Shown: positions 35,391 to 44,949 of the stretch, one piece after another
How positions within the stretch are numbered: position 1 is the stretch's first letter
Layout: each line of letters opens with the position of its first letter
Assembly (NCBI RefSeq): GCF_022558445.1
Contig: NZ_CP054699.1
Coordinates: 2,090,004 to 2,154,003 of the forward strand
DNA: 64,000 nucleotides
Source of the DNA: Candidatus Contubernalis alkalaceticus
GTDB lineage: Bacteria > Bacillota > Dethiobacteria > SKNC01
Direction of reading: 5' to 3'
The notes under the pieces: model-generated
The model's input: only the letters and a program-made list of their open reading frames with translations
Databases searched by the model: none
Told to the model about the DNA's origin: nothing
Position numbers and translations under genes: made by a program

Positions 35391-35900
35391 TTAATTATTT
35401 TCCTGCATCGAATGTAATTGTGATATACTTTTTAAACCAAAATGCTGTAAAAATTCCCGGGTGGTGCCATAAAGAATAGGCCTCCCAATAGAATCTTTTC
35501 TACCCACTTCTCGAATCAGGTTCTTCCCCAGAAGCCTATCTAAGATTTTTTCCACTTTAACTCCCCGGATGGCCTCTATCTCCAAACGGGTTATGGGCTG
35601 CTTGTAAGCGATTATAGCCAGGCTCTCCAAAGCCGCCTGAGATAGCCCCGGCCGTTCCCGTCCCGCAAAGAGTTTCTTTATAAAGGGTGCATAATATTCA
35701 CCGGTACTCATATAAAGTGCACCCGCCACTTCTCTCAGCTCCAGTCCGCTTTCCCTCTTTACATAATCGGACCGAAGCTCTTCAAATATATATCTGATTT
35801 CTTGATTCTTCCACCCGGTTACTTTTTTTATTTTTTTTATGGTCAGCGGCTTCCCCGCTGCAAAAAGAAGAGCTTCTAAAAGAGCTTTTTGTCTAACCAC
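35391..35900 (-). CDS. scpB: Segregation and condensation protein B
   Basis: A winged-helix partner of ScpA and SMC in chromosome condensation. KALLEALLFAAGKPLTIKKI opens the first winged helix; RPGLSQAALESLAIIAYKQPITRLEIEAIRGV is the hallmark stretch, followed by GRPILYGTT. I choose GTG 35900 (VVRQKALLEALLFAAG), which has GGGAGGA upstream and overlaps scpA by eight bases; the frame extends to 35945. About 169 residues. Confidence 0.93.
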   Translation of the reverse strand: MVRQKALLEALLFAAGKPLTIKKIKKVTGWKNQEIRYIFEELRSDYVKRESGLELREVAGALYMSTGEYYAPFIKKLFAGRERPGLSQAALESLAIIAYKQPITRLEIEAIRGVKVEKILDRLLGKNLIREVGRKDSIGRPILYGTTREFLQHFGLKSISQLHSMQENN

Positions 35901-36678
35901 TCTCCTCCCACCTTTCTTCTTCTCCCCCATCAATTGCTTCACCACGATATTCCAACAATATGGGACCGAAAGTATACTGCTGATGCACAGAGATTTTTCT
36001 AAGTTTCATGAGAACTAAAACCGCTAAAAAGGTAACAATCAATGCCGGGCGTCGTCTTTGGCTTTCAAAGAGATCCTGTATTTTTGCTTTCCCATGATTT
36101 AGGGAAAGATAATTTAGTATTTCCGCCATCTTTTCTGTTAAAGATATTTCTTGCGGCAAAATAACTTCCGGGTCTTCCTCTTCCATCTTGTTCAAAACAG
36201 CTTCCAGAACATCTCTCAAATCCCCCAGGGTTACTTTACTCAACATATTTTCAAACTCTTCAACTTGAAATGACTCTTCCTGAGGTGAATCTTCTAGATA
36301 CCGTGAATAATGCTTTTGTTCCTGTTCCTCCAATATTTTAAACTGTTCTGCTTTTTCTTTAAAGACTCTATATTCTGCCAGCCTCTGGAATAGTTCTTGT
36401 TCTGAGGAATACAATATTTCTTCATCCATCAGCTCATCCTCTTCTTCAGCCTCAGGTAGTATCTTTTGAGATTTTAATTTTAACAGGGTTGCCGCCATCA
36501 CCAGAAAATCTCCAGCTAGTTCTGTATTAAATTCCTGTATTCTTTTTACATATTCCAAGTACTGCTGGACTATTTCTTTTACGGATATTTCATAGATATC
36601 CAATTCCGCTTTTTTCACCAGGTGAAGAAGCAGATCAAAAGGACCTTCAAAAAAAGACGTTTTTACCCTGTAAGTCAT
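35893..36678 (-). CDS. scpA: Segregation and condensation protein A
   Basis: The kleisin subunit bridging SMC heads. The start YRVKTSFFEGPFDLLLHLVKKAELDIYEI is diagnostic, with LAGDFLVMAATLLKLKSQ following. Acidic helices occupy the middle, and VTFLAVLVLMKLRKISVHQ forms the C-terminal winged helix. 261 residues. It is 11 bases downstream of trpS. Confidence 0.95.
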   Translation of the reverse strand: MTYRVKTSFFEGPFDLLLHLVKKAELDIYEISVKEIVQQYLEYVKRIQEFNTELAGDFLVMAATLLKLKSQKILPEAEEEDELMDEEILYSSEQELFQRLAEYRVFKEKAEQFKILEEQEQKHYSRYLEDSPQEESFQVEEFENMLSKVTLGDLRDVLEAVLNKMEEEDPEVILPQEISLTEKMAEILNYLSLNHGKAKIQDLFESQRRRPALIVTFLAVLVLMKLRKISVHQQYTFGPILLEYRGEAIDGGEEERWEESG

Positions 36679-36689
36679 GAAATCCTCCC

Positions 36690-37673
36690 TTAAAGCATCA
36701 TGGCCTCTCTTACTTCCTGCATGGTCTCTTTGGCTTTTTGTCCTGCTTTAACCCGACCCTGATCTAATATTTCCTGTATATACTCCGGTTTTTTCAAAAG
36801 CTCCTGTCGTTTCTCATAGATAGGCAGCAGTTGTTCAGCCTTTTTCTCAGCCAGCATCTTTTTGCACTGCACACAGCCAATAGCTCCTTTTCTACACACT
36901 TCCCCGATATCTTCGATTTCTTCCAAGTTAAATATCTTATGGAAAGCATAAACAGTACAAACTTCAGGATCTCCCGGGTCATCTTTTCGAATTCTTTGGG
37001 GGTCCGTGACCATAAGCTTTACCTTATTCTTGATCTCTTCTGGGCTGGCAGACATATGGATGGTGTTTCCATAACTTTTACTCATCTTACGGCCATCAAT
37101 TCCCGGAAGCAGCTTTACCACATTTAACAGAGTTTTGGGTTCGGGAAAAACCTCCTGGTACAAGTGATTAAATCTCCTGGCTATTTCCCGGGTCAATTCT
37201 ATATGAGGTGCCTGGTCTTCCCCCACAGGGACTGCATTAGCCTTATATATTAAAATATCTGCCGCCTGCAGCAGCGGATACCCTAAAAAACCGTAGGTGG
37301 CAATATTTTTTTCTTTCAACTGAATCAACTGGTCCTTATACGTAGGGCACCTTTCCAGCCAGGACAGTGGGGTAAGCATGGAAAGAAGAAGATGAAGCTC
37401 TGCGTGTTCTTTGACTTCAGACTGCTTAAAAATAATACATTTTTCTGGATCCAGCCCTGCACTGAGCCAGTCCACCACCATCTCCTGTACATTACTGCGT
37501 ATCCTTTTAGGGTCTTCATAATCAGTAGTCAAAGCATGCCAGTCCACCACGGAAAAATAACACTGATATTCCTCCTGAAGCTTTACCCAGTTATCCAGAG
37601 CCCCCAACAGGTTTCCCAACTGAAGCCGTCCGGTCGGACGCATTCCGCTTAATATAACACCTTTTTTTTGCAT
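36690..37673 (-). CDS. trpS: Tryptophanyl-tRNA synthetase
   Basis: Charges tRNA-Trp. A class I synthetase with the HIGH-equivalent PTGRLQLGNLLGAL (residues ~13-26) and KMSKSYGN in the middle. GEDQAPHIELTREIARRFN is the ATP/dimer stretch. CVQCKKMLAEKKAEQL is a bacterial TrpRS end motif. 327 residues. No T-box leader fits in the 59-base gap upstream. Confidence 0.96.
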   Translation of the reverse strand: MQKKGVILSGMRPTGRLQLGNLLGALDNWVKLQEEYQCYFSVVDWHALTTDYEDPKRIRSNVQEMVVDWLSAGLDPEKCIIFKQSEVKEHAELHLLLSMLTPLSWLERCPTYKDQLIQLKEKNIATYGFLGYPLLQAADILIYKANAVPVGEDQAPHIELTREIARRFNHLYQEVFPEPKTLLNVVKLLPGIDGRKMSKSYGNTIHMSASPEEIKNKVKLMVTDPQRIRKDDPGDPEVCTVYAFHKIFNLEEIEDIGEVCRKGAIGCVQCKKMLAEKKAEQLLPIYEKRQELLKKPEYIQEILDQGRVKAGQKAKETMQEVREAMML

Positions 37674-37732
37674 TTGATTTCCTCCGTATCATAAATTTCA
37701 GAATAATTGTGGGTTTTAGTTAAGTTATTAAT

Positions 37733-38380
37733 TTATAAAAACATTTGTAAAACAGGAGTAATGATGGATGCCATAAAATATTGGATATAAAATGCCACGG
37801 GTATGACTATGGCTGTCAAAGTTCTGGTAATAATTAACAGCATTAAAATCAGGAAACCGTACTGCTCCAATAACCGATAATAATATTGGTAACGGTATGG
37901 AAGAATCCCTGCCAGTATCTTTGACCCGTCCAGGGGTGGAATAGGAATAAGGTTAAAGACCCCCAGAAAGATATTATAGGTAACCAAGGAATTTGCGAAT
38001 TGGTTAGCAGCCATAAAAAATGGTTGGTTCCTTATGGTAATAAAAAGTAGCCCCTGCACCAGCATAGTTACAAAAGCCAGAAAGAAATTTGCACCTGGTC
38101 CCGCCGCAGCCACTTTCAGCATAGCTGTTTTTTTATCACCCCTGAAGTTATTGGGATTGACATTGACCGGTTTTGCCCAGCCAAATCCCACAAAAAAGAG
38201 CATTAAGGTTCCTATGGGGTCTAAGTGTACCAAGGGATTTAATGATAGCCTACCCTGGTATCGTGGGGTAGGATCACCCAAATTATCCGCCATCCTGCCG
38301 TGCCAATACTCATGAAAAGTAATAGCTATTAAAAGTGCTGGAATTCTAACCAGCATACTTCCCATATCTAATTGAAACAT
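37733..38380 (-). CDS. Site-2 protease family membrane protein (M50)
   Basis: A membrane metalloprotease-like protein, 215 residues with about five to six hydrophobic segments. The zinc motif HEYWHG (HExxH) lies near residue 23 and the third ligand in PIPPLDGSKILAGILP. It belongs to the short group often found next to trpS and scpAB in Firmicutes, near the SpoIVFB class. The substrate is unknown. It shares a one-base junction with the following gene. Confidence 0.85.
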   Translation of the reverse strand: MFQLDMGSMLVRIPALLIAITFHEYWHGRMADNLGDPTPRYQGRLSLNPLVHLDPIGTLMLFFVGFGWAKPVNVNPNNFRGDKKTAMLKVAAAGPGANFFLAFVTMLVQGLLFITIRNQPFFMAANQFANSLVTYNIFLGVFNLIPIPPLDGSKILAGILPYRYQYYYRLLEQYGFLILMLLIITRTLTAIVIPVAFYIQYFMASIITPVLQMFL

Positions 38381-41013
38381 TAGTCTCCCCCTTTCCCTCG
38401 GGCCATATATTGAATAACCAACCTAACTTCTTCATCTCTACTCTTTACCAGGCCATCCAGCCTGGCCATTTTCAATTCTTCCAGCACCTCTTTAAACAGG
38501 GGGCCCGGAGAATACCCCAGTTCTTTTAAGTCCTCTCCCGTTATATAGGGAGTAACGCTGCTGAATTTTTCCAGATATGCTTTTATATATCCCCAGGTCC
38601 TCATATTATCAGAACAGGCACTTAGAAAAATCATACTTTCTAAGGGAAGCGGTTCCAGCAGCTTATACACCCGGCTGGGCTTAATATTCGGCTTAGAAAG
38701 AATTTCTAACAGTTCAGGCGTTTTCTCCAAGGTAAAATGTACGTTTTCCCTGACTTCTTTCTTAAGTTTCATCTGATATAAAATAGAAGTCAAATCCTTA
38801 CTATCATTATAATAATAAAGGGCGCAAAGGTACGGAATAGACCGATTAATTTTTACTATTTTTATTTCATTTATAAAATACTCCAAAACTTTTTGAACTA
38901 CCATCAACAGTCTAAAATGTTTCGGCTCAAAATTTAGTTTAGGAAACAAATAGGGAATAAGTTTAAATTCCTGAAGCCTCATTATTACCCTGTGGGGTTC
39001 TTTTTCTTTAAAAATTAAACTAATTTCCTCCGCCAACCGATCTCGGCTCACCTTATTTATAACTTTAGTTTTTATTGAATTTTCGATAAAGGAGAGTGTC
39101 TCCTCTTCAATGTTAAAGTCCAGCCTCTGTTCAAAACGAGCCGCCCTTATAATTCTCAAAGGGTCTTCCACAAAACTCAAGTTATAAAGCACCCTTATGA
39201 TTTTTTGTTCCAGGTCGGAAACTCCGCCAAAAAAATCCAGCAGCAATCCAAATTGTTCAATGTTCAGCTGAAAAGCCAGCGTATTTATTGTAAAATCCCG
39301 GCGGTAAAGATCCTGTCTTATATTGCTCAACTCAACCTGAGGTACCGCTCCGGGCTGTAGGTAAAATTCCGTCCTGGCTGCTGCAAAATCCAGCCTCAAC
39401 CCGTCCTTTAAAATAATTTTAGCTGTGCCAAACTGTTCGTAAATAATAATTCGACCGTCTAAAAATCTGTTTAGCTCCCGGGCAAAATCAATGGCATTGG
39501 GTTCCACCACCAGGTCAATGTCAAAATTATTTTTACCCAATATTAAATCCCGGACAAAACCACCTACAACATATAACCGGCATCCGTGACTGTCCGCTTT
39601 TTGCCCTAATAAAAAAAGAAGTCCCTGAATCTTTTTTGGAAGCCTGGTGTTAATTAGTTTGTTTAAATCATCAAAATTTTTCAATTGTTTCCCCCGTCCT
39701 CCTCCCAATTGCCCCCTATGATTCTTTTTATTATGACGGGTTTTTAATACATCGGTGCGGGTAACAATCCCCAGCAGTTTACCACGATCGTCTGCAACCG
39801 GAAGTCTGCCAATATCATATTCTACCATAATCTCTTCAATTTCCTTAAAAGGGGTGTCCGTCCTAACTGTTTGTACTTTTTTAGACATAAATCCCTTTAC
39901 CGGGGCATGGCCCAATCCGTGATGCTTTGCTTTTTCCAAATCCCTCCTGGAGATGATACCTTCCAGTCTTCCCTGTTGTACTACCGGAAGGCCGCTGTGT
40001 CCATATTTCACCAGCATCCACCAGGCATCATCCACAGTATCTTTAAGTGATACGCTGCGGACTGGAAAAGACATGATGTCCATAGCAGTTATTGAGGGCT
40101 TTATCAGCCTGTTTATATCCTTTAAAAGCCTACCCTTAAATCCTTTTAGATCAAACTCTTTTATTACTGCAGAGGCTGCGTTTTCATGGCCCCTGCCGCC
40201 ATATGCCTTCAAAATTTCTTTTAAATTGATTCGATCTGAAATATTTCTGGCTACCAGATGAAACTTATCCCCCATTTTCACCGCTGCTACCATTAAATCT
40301 GCATCTTGAATATCCATTAGTTGGGACACAACCACAGAAAGTCCACGGATATCATCTTTAGTTTCCCCGGTAGACAGAGCCGCCCGGATTCCTTTTAACT
40401 CATAAACTTCAGTATTATTCAGCAGCATTTCCAACAAATATTTTTGTTTTTCAGAAAATGACCTGCCAATAAATTCCCGAATAACGTTAAAATCCAGACC
40501 CCTTTCAGCCAGGTATTTTAACACCTTTATTTCCCTTACACTGGTGCTTGAAAAAGTAAAGCATCCGGTATCCTCGTATAACCCTAAAGCAAAAAGAGTC
40601 GCTTCAAAAGGATTAATCTCTATATCTCCCCTGATTATTATTTCCATCAACAGAGTTACAGTTGAAGCGGTGCTGTCAACAAATTGTTCTGAAGATTCGA
40701 TTGCCTCCTCCGAAGAAACCGAGTGATGGTCAAATATAATGATCCGTGGAATCCTCTCAATGCAGGCAGCCAAAGCTCCCAACCTGGAGGACTGCTGCGT
40801 ATCTACAATAATCAATTCATCAATTTTATCCAGGTTTATCCTGGATATTTTTTTTACTTCAAAAACATCTTTATAAAGTGAGGTAAATTCCTTAACATTA
40901 TCATTAACCCGGCCGGGGAAAACCATGGTGGAACCGGGATATAGTTTGCTGGCCGCCACCATACTGGCGAACCCATCAAAGTCTGTGTTGGTGTGGGTAG
41001 TAATTACCCGCAA
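38380..41013 (-). CDS. DHH phosphoesterase - CBS - CCA-adding/poly(A) polymerase fusion
   Basis: A long multidomain protein, 877 residues from the start chosen here. Residues 1 to ~300 form a DHH/DHHA1 phosphoesterase (TNTDFDGFASM, VDTQQSSRLG, FDHHS, GGRGHENAASA). Two CBS domains follow (about 310-430). From about 455 a class II nucleotidyltransferase has LYVVGGFVRDLILGKNNFDIDLVVE and RRDFTINTLAFQL. Such proteins occur in Aquifex and Clostridia; the polymerase part probably adds or repairs CCA ends. I start at TTG 41013 because an extended -10 box at 41051-41059 would begin transcription after the ATG at 41070. Confidence 0.9.
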   Translation of the reverse strand: MRVITTHTNTDFDGFASMVAASKLYPGSTMVFPGRVNDNVKEFTSLYKDVFEVKKISRINLDKIDELIIVDTQQSSRLGALAACIERIPRIIIFDHHSVSSEEAIESSEQFVDSTASTVTLLMEIIIRGDIEINPFEATLFALGLYEDTGCFTFSSTSVREIKVLKYLAERGLDFNVIREFIGRSFSEKQKYLLEMLLNNTEVYELKGIRAALSTGETKDDIRGLSVVVSQLMDIQDADLMVAAVKMGDKFHLVARNISDRINLKEILKAYGGRGHENAASAVIKEFDLKGFKGRLLKDINRLIKPSITAMDIMSFPVRSVSLKDTVDDAWWMLVKYGHSGLPVVQQGRLEGIISRRDLEKAKHHGLGHAPVKGFMSKKVQTVRTDTPFKEIEEIMVEYDIGRLPVADDRGKLLGIVTRTDVLKTRHNKKNHRGQLGGGRGKQLKNFDDLNKLINTRLPKKIQGLLFLLGQKADSHGCRLYVVGGFVRDLILGKNNFDIDLVVEPNAIDFARELNRFLDGRIIIYEQFGTAKIILKDGLRLDFAAARTEFYLQPGAVPQVELSNIRQDLYRRDFTINTLAFQLNIEQFGLLLDFFGGVSDLEQKIIRVLYNLSFVEDPLRIIRAARFEQRLDFNIEEETLSFIENSIKTKVINKVSRDRLAEEISLIFKEKEPHRVIMRLQEFKLIPYLFPKLNFEPKHFRLLMVVQKVLEYFINEIKIVKINRSIPYLCALYYYNDSKDLTSILYQMKLKKEVRENVHFTLEKTPELLEILSKPNIKPSRVYKLLEPLPLESMIFLSACSDNMRTWGYIKAYLEKFSSVTPYITGEDLKELGYSPGPLFKEVLEELKMARLDGLVKSRDEEVRLVIQYMARGKGGD

Positions 41014-41050
41014 ATCCAGCGCCTCTTTTCTTGTGTTTTTCACACCCTTC

Positions 41051-41059
41051 ATTATACCA
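41051..41059 (-). promoter_or_regulatory. Extended -10 promoter of the DHH-CBS-CCA gene
   Basis: TGGTATAAT on the minus strand is a perfect extended -10 box; no good -35 is seen. The start of transcription would be near 41044, which supports the TTG start at 41013. Confidence 0.6.
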
Positions 41060-41086
41060 TATATATGCAAAATTAAAAATATAGTT

Positions 41087-41147
41087 AAAACAAGTTCAGG
41101 TTGAGTGTATCTCCAGCCACCAGTGTATCTCCGCCTGAACTTGTTTT
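41087..41147 (-). terminator. Large hairpin between the activase-like gene and the CCA fusion
   Basis: A perfect 14-bp stem (AAAACAAGTTCAGG with CCTGAACTTGTTTT) encloses a 33-base loop that holds the direct repeat GGAGATACACT twice. It lies 46 bases after the stop of the gene at 41193. The T run within the stem suits termination in both directions. The repeated loop is unusual for a simple terminator. Confidence 0.65.
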
Positions 41148-41192
41148 ATTTGGAATTTTAAAAAAAAGCCTGTTGAGAACTAAAAAAATTTT

Positions 41193-42323
41193 TTATACGG
41201 CTCCCTGCAATGTTTCTTTCTCCCTCTTTTGTTCCAGCAGGTCTAAAAATGCCTCCAAGCGGGTCTGAATTCCCGCCTTTCCTGAATGTTCATCCATAGA
41301 GAAGGATAGCAGTGGAATTTGAAAATCTTTACTGACCTCCGGTAGAATGCTCTGGGCAACAATCTCCGGGGTGCAGGTAAAGGGAAGAATATGTATAACC
41401 CCATCATAATTATCCCTGGCATAGAGTATAGTTCTTCCTACAGATTCCAAACCGTGTCCCCCTACAAAATGATTAAGATATTTTGAAGCGGCTCTCTTTA
41501 TTTCCTCTACATCACTGGGGCTAAAAACCTTTGGTAAAAGATGCTCTTTAATCCAATGACCCAGGTAAATACTCCGGTGAACCTCAACACCCATCTCCCC
41601 CATGGTTTTTTCAATTTCCATATTGGCAAAAGGTTCTATGACCATGTATATTTCGCCTACAATGCCTATTTTTAAAGGCTTTCTAAGGGAACTAGTTTGT
41701 TTTACCGATTTCAGCATCTTTAACCCATATGACAGTGCATCTGCAATGCTGATTTCAGTTCGAGCTTCAACCATCAAGGAAACCGCTCGTTCATAAGCCC
41801 GGGAGGTAGAACCTTTGTGTTCTTCAAAGGGCCGAACCTTTAAAGAAGTTTCATGCAATACATCCAGCGCAAGAATTTGCTGCCAGGCAATTTTTACCAC
41901 CTGATAAATTTCGTTCCAGGTTTTATGATTTGCTATTCTTTTTATATTGGAGGCCAAACCCAGCAGGCTTCCCTGAGGCGGTTCAAGTATTATAATTTCA
42001 AAATCATAACCCAGATCCTTAAGTATTTCTCTCTGTACTTCGGCGTAATAACCAAAACGACAGGGGCCTGTACCCCCCGCCATAATAATAGTATCTGCTC
42101 CCCTTTCCAGAGCTTCAATAAAGTTCCCTACATTCACTTTTAAAGGGAAACAGGCAAATTCCGGAGAGTGGCGAACTCCCAAAGAAATTGTTTTCTTTGT
42201 AATAGGAGACGGCACCACCACTTCGGTGCCAAGTTCTTCAAATAATGTTTTCAAAGGTATCCACAGATTACCCATGTGAGGAAAAGTAATTTTCATTTTT
42301 GCATTCACCATCCATTTATCCAA
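41193..42323 (-). CDS. Acyl-CoA dehydratase activase-related protein (second of pair)
   Basis: Around 370 residues. MKITFPHMGNLWIPLKTLFEELG, TISLGVRHSPEFACFPLKVNVGNFIEALERGAD and AGGTGPCRFGYYAE are typical of the 2-hydroxyacyl-CoA dehydratase / CoA-activase superfamily, whose conserved Cys bind an iron-sulfur cluster. SFSMDEHSGKAGIQTRLEAFLDLL closes it. The frame starts at 42323; MVNAK or MKITF a few codons in are alternative starts. It overlaps its partner by eight bases. The ATPase (activase) part is not here, and the substrate is unknown. Confidence 0.8.
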   Translation of the reverse strand: MDKWMVNAKMKITFPHMGNLWIPLKTLFEELGTEVVVPSPITKKTISLGVRHSPEFACFPLKVNVGNFIEALERGADTIIMAGGTGPCRFGYYAEVQREILKDLGYDFEIIILEPPQGSLLGLASNIKRIANHKTWNEIYQVVKIAWQQILALDVLHETSLKVRPFEEHKGSTSRAYERAVSLMVEARTEISIADALSYGLKMLKSVKQTSSLRKPLKIGIVGEIYMVIEPFANMEIEKTMGEMGVEVHRSIYLGHWIKEHLLPKVFSPSDVEEIKRAASKYLNHFVGGHGLESVGRTILYARDNYDGVIHILPFTCTPEIVAQSILPEVSKDFQIPLLSFSMDEHSGKAGIQTRLEAFLDLLEQKREKETLQGAV

Positions 42324-43341
42324 CCGCAGATTTTTTATTCAGTCTAATCATATCTATAAAGGCTTCTAGTCGGGTAAGAACTCCTGCTTCTCCGCTGTGT
42401 TCATCCAAGGTCAAAAAAAGCAGAGGAAGCGTTCTTTCTCTTTTATAAATCCTTTCAATTAGTTCCCCTACCAGAGAGTCTGGCCCGCATCCAAAGGATA
42501 CCACCAACACCACCCCATCAACAATTCCTTTATTTAACAAATAATAAGCTGAGCCAATTATTTCTTTTCCGAAGGTCCAAAACATATCCTTCCTGAGTTT
42601 ACTGGCTCCACTGGACTGGGCTGAATGTGACAGCATTTCAGTGGTAAGGATTTCAACCCCCATGCCCTGAAGCTTTTTGAAGATATCCATGCTGATGTAT
42701 GAATCATTTAAATTATAAGAATGTCCCAAAACTGCTATTTTTAATGTATTCGTAACTCTCCCGAAGCCTGATTTTTCCCCGTCTTCAACTATTTTTCCAT
42801 CCTGTGGATATTCTCCCATTTCCTCCAGGGACTGAAGACATTCCATGGGAGTAACACCAAAAAGCAGCTGTTTTTGATATTCCTGAAGTTTCTTAATGGA
42901 CTTTTTATAAGCCAGAGCAATTTTTACCGGATTAGAAGAAAAAAGTTTCCCAACATCATAAATCTCCCGGTAATAACCTTTACTTTTTTTAGAAAGGTCA
43001 ATATCCAAATGTAATATCGGTGGAAGATCTTTGATTAAATTAGTAACCATATTAGGTAATCCCAAAAATTTTGGACACAGATACCTTTTCTTTTCTACAC
43101 TAACAACCCTAGGAATAAACATATAATCAATTTTTTTTTCTTTTAAGTTCTGAACATGTCCGAAAAATAACTTTACCGGCAGACAGGTTTCATCTACCGC
43201 AACCTTGACCCCTGAGTCCAGTATATTTTTTGTGGTTTTATCAGAGAGAATTATTTCTGCTCCCAGTTCTTCAAAAAAACATTTCCAAGCAGGATAATAA
43301 TTGTAATAGAGCAGAGAGCGCGGTATTCCGATGACTGTCAT
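42316..43341 (-). CDS. Acyl-CoA dehydratase activase-related protein, DUF2229-like (first of pair)
   Basis: 341 residues, starting TVIGIPRSLLYYNYYPAWKCFFEELG, with VDETCLPVKLFFGHV, the conserved-Cys stretch typical of DUF2229, and SVEKKRYLCPKFLGLPN. It ends FLTLDEHSGEAGVLTRLEAFIDMI, nearly the same ending as its partner, so the two are distant paralogues that probably form one complex. The location between spoVAF and the CCA gene is conserved in some Clostridia (from memory). Function unproven. Confidence 0.8.
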   Translation of the reverse strand: MTVIGIPRSLLYYNYYPAWKCFFEELGAEIILSDKTTKNILDSGVKVAVDETCLPVKLFFGHVQNLKEKKIDYMFIPRVVSVEKKRYLCPKFLGLPNMVTNLIKDLPPILHLDIDLSKKSKGYYREIYDVGKLFSSNPVKIALAYKKSIKKLQEYQKQLLFGVTPMECLQSLEEMGEYPQDGKIVEDGEKSGFGRVTNTLKIAVLGHSYNLNDSYISMDIFKKLQGMGVEILTTEMLSHSAQSSGASKLRKDMFWTFGKEIIGSAYYLLNKGIVDGVVLVVSFGCGPDSLVGELIERIYKRERTLPLLFLTLDEHSGEAGVLTRLEAFIDMIRLNKKSAVG

Positions 43342-43379
43342 TTACTGCCTCCTTTATTAATGTATATAATTTAACGTCA

Positions 43380-44879
43380 TTATTTGGGTTCATCCTCTTT
43401 AGAGTCTGACGGAAGTCTATCGGAATCACCAGTCTTTAGAATCTCGGGCCTGAGCCCGGCAAGAGAAACCGGTCTTCTGAAGAGGATATCCAGCATAGCA
43501 CTGCCATTAAAGGGAACTAAAGGCCACATATAAGGAGTTTTAAAAGATTTAGTAAGGGCCATTAAAACAAATACGATTAGAGTTCCCCCAATCAAGCCGG
43601 GAAGCTTTAAAAATCCGGTAGACAAAAGCAGAAAAAGATGTATCAGCCTAAAGGCCAGACTCAGTTCCCAACTGGGGGTTGAGAACATCCCAATAGCCAC
43701 TATGGCACTATACAAAATTATCTCAGGGGCAAAAATGCCCACCTGAACTGCGATATCTCCTACCAGTATGGCTCCAATAAATCCCAAAGCCACAGTAATT
43801 GGTGAAGGGGTATGGATTGTGGCCATTCGTATTAAATCTATCCCCAGGTGAGCTATAATAAACTGCAGGGTTAATGGAATGAGCCCGGGATCCTCCGGTC
43901 CTATGAAAGCAAGGCTTTGAGGTAAAAGCTGGGGTTCTAAAGAAAATAAAAGCCATATAGGACTAATAAATAAAGATAGAAACAGGCCCATAAAACGGAT
44001 CCAGCGTACATAGACACCACTGGGTATGCTCTGCCGATATTCTTCCGCATGCTGAACATGGTGAAAAAATGTAGCCGGGGCAATCATGGCCGAGGGAGAA
44101 GTATCCACAATAATGACCACATGTCCCTCCAAGATATGAATAGCTGCCACATCCGGCCTTTCCGTATACCTCACCTGAGGGAAAATATTATACTTTCCTT
44201 CTACAATAAATTCCTCTACAGATTTTTCAGCCATGGGCAGCCCGTCTACTTTTATATTCTCAATGCGGCTTTTTACCGTTTTAAGTAAGCCTGGGTCCAC
44301 TACATCGTTAATATAAAGAATTGCAATATCAGTCTTTGACCTCTGCCCCACCTGCATAACCTCAGCCCTGAAGCCGGGGTCCCTCAGCCTTCTCCTCACC
44401 AGGGTTACATTGAACAAAAGCGTCTCCACAAATCCATCTCGGGAACCCCTGGTCAGTTTTTCAATGTCCGGCTCCTCAGGCTGCCGAACGGGATATTCCC
44501 GGGTGTCTAAAATAATGGCACTGTCCTCACCGTCTATCAACAGCGCCGAAGGTCCAGCCAGGACTTCTTTTACCAGATCATCTAACTGCTGAACTTCACT
44601 TAGTTCCATGTAAGGAATTCGTTCTTCAAATAGTTTCTTATAAGGCCGGGTACATAATTCTTCCCGTCGAGTAGCGATCAATGTCTGCATAATTAAAGTG
44701 ATCAGCTCTCCATTGCCAAAACCATCAACAAAAACCAGAGCAACATCCTTGCCGCCCACCTTAAACTGACGAATGAGAACGTCAAAACTTACCCCAACAC
44801 CCAGCTTTTCCGTAATAAAAGCCAAATTTTCGTCTAGTTTTTTACTTATTCTTTTACCTTCTGTTAATTTTAAGCTCAT
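43380..44879 (-). CDS. spoVAF: Stage V sporulation protein AF (GerA family)
   Basis: 499 residues. A soluble N-terminal domain (LIDGEDSAIILDTREYPVRQPEEPD) is followed by a GerA-type membrane domain of about five segments (RWIRFMGLFLSLFISPIWLLF, then PFNGSAMLDILFRRPV). The DTSPSAMIAPATFFHHVQHAEEYRQ stretch is a GerA/SpoVAF signature. SpoVAF works in the spore inner membrane with the SpoVA dipicolinate channel. Position next to spoVAA/AB supports the SpoVAF name over a germinant receptor subunit. Confidence 0.88.
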   Translation of the reverse strand: MSLKLTEGKRISKKLDENLAFITEKLGVGVSFDVLIRQFKVGGKDVALVFVDGFGNGELITLIMQTLIATRREELCTRPYKKLFEERIPYMELSEVQQLDDLVKEVLAGPSALLIDGEDSAIILDTREYPVRQPEEPDIEKLTRGSRDGFVETLLFNVTLVRRRLRDPGFRAEVMQVGQRSKTDIAILYINDVVDPGLLKTVKSRIENIKVDGLPMAEKSVEEFIVEGKYNIFPQVRYTERPDVAAIHILEGHVVIIVDTSPSAMIAPATFFHHVQHAEEYRQSIPSGVYVRWIRFMGLFLSLFISPIWLLFSLEPQLLPQSLAFIGPEDPGLIPLTLQFIIAHLGIDLIRMATIHTPSPITVALGFIGAILVGDIAVQVGIFAPEIILYSAIVAIGMFSTPSWELSLAFRLIHLFLLLSTGFLKLPGLIGGTLIVFVLMALTKSFKTPYMWPLVPFNGSAMLDILFRRPVSLAGLRPEILKTGDSDRLPSDSKEDEPK

Positions 44880-44949
44880 GAGTTTTCCTTTTTAGAATTA
44901 TATACCATTTATTTTATAGAATCAGCATATTTTATTAAATATTAATATT

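Noticed and set aside
37674..37732. T-box leader for trpS
   Set aside because: The gap is too short and the T-box core sequence is absent.
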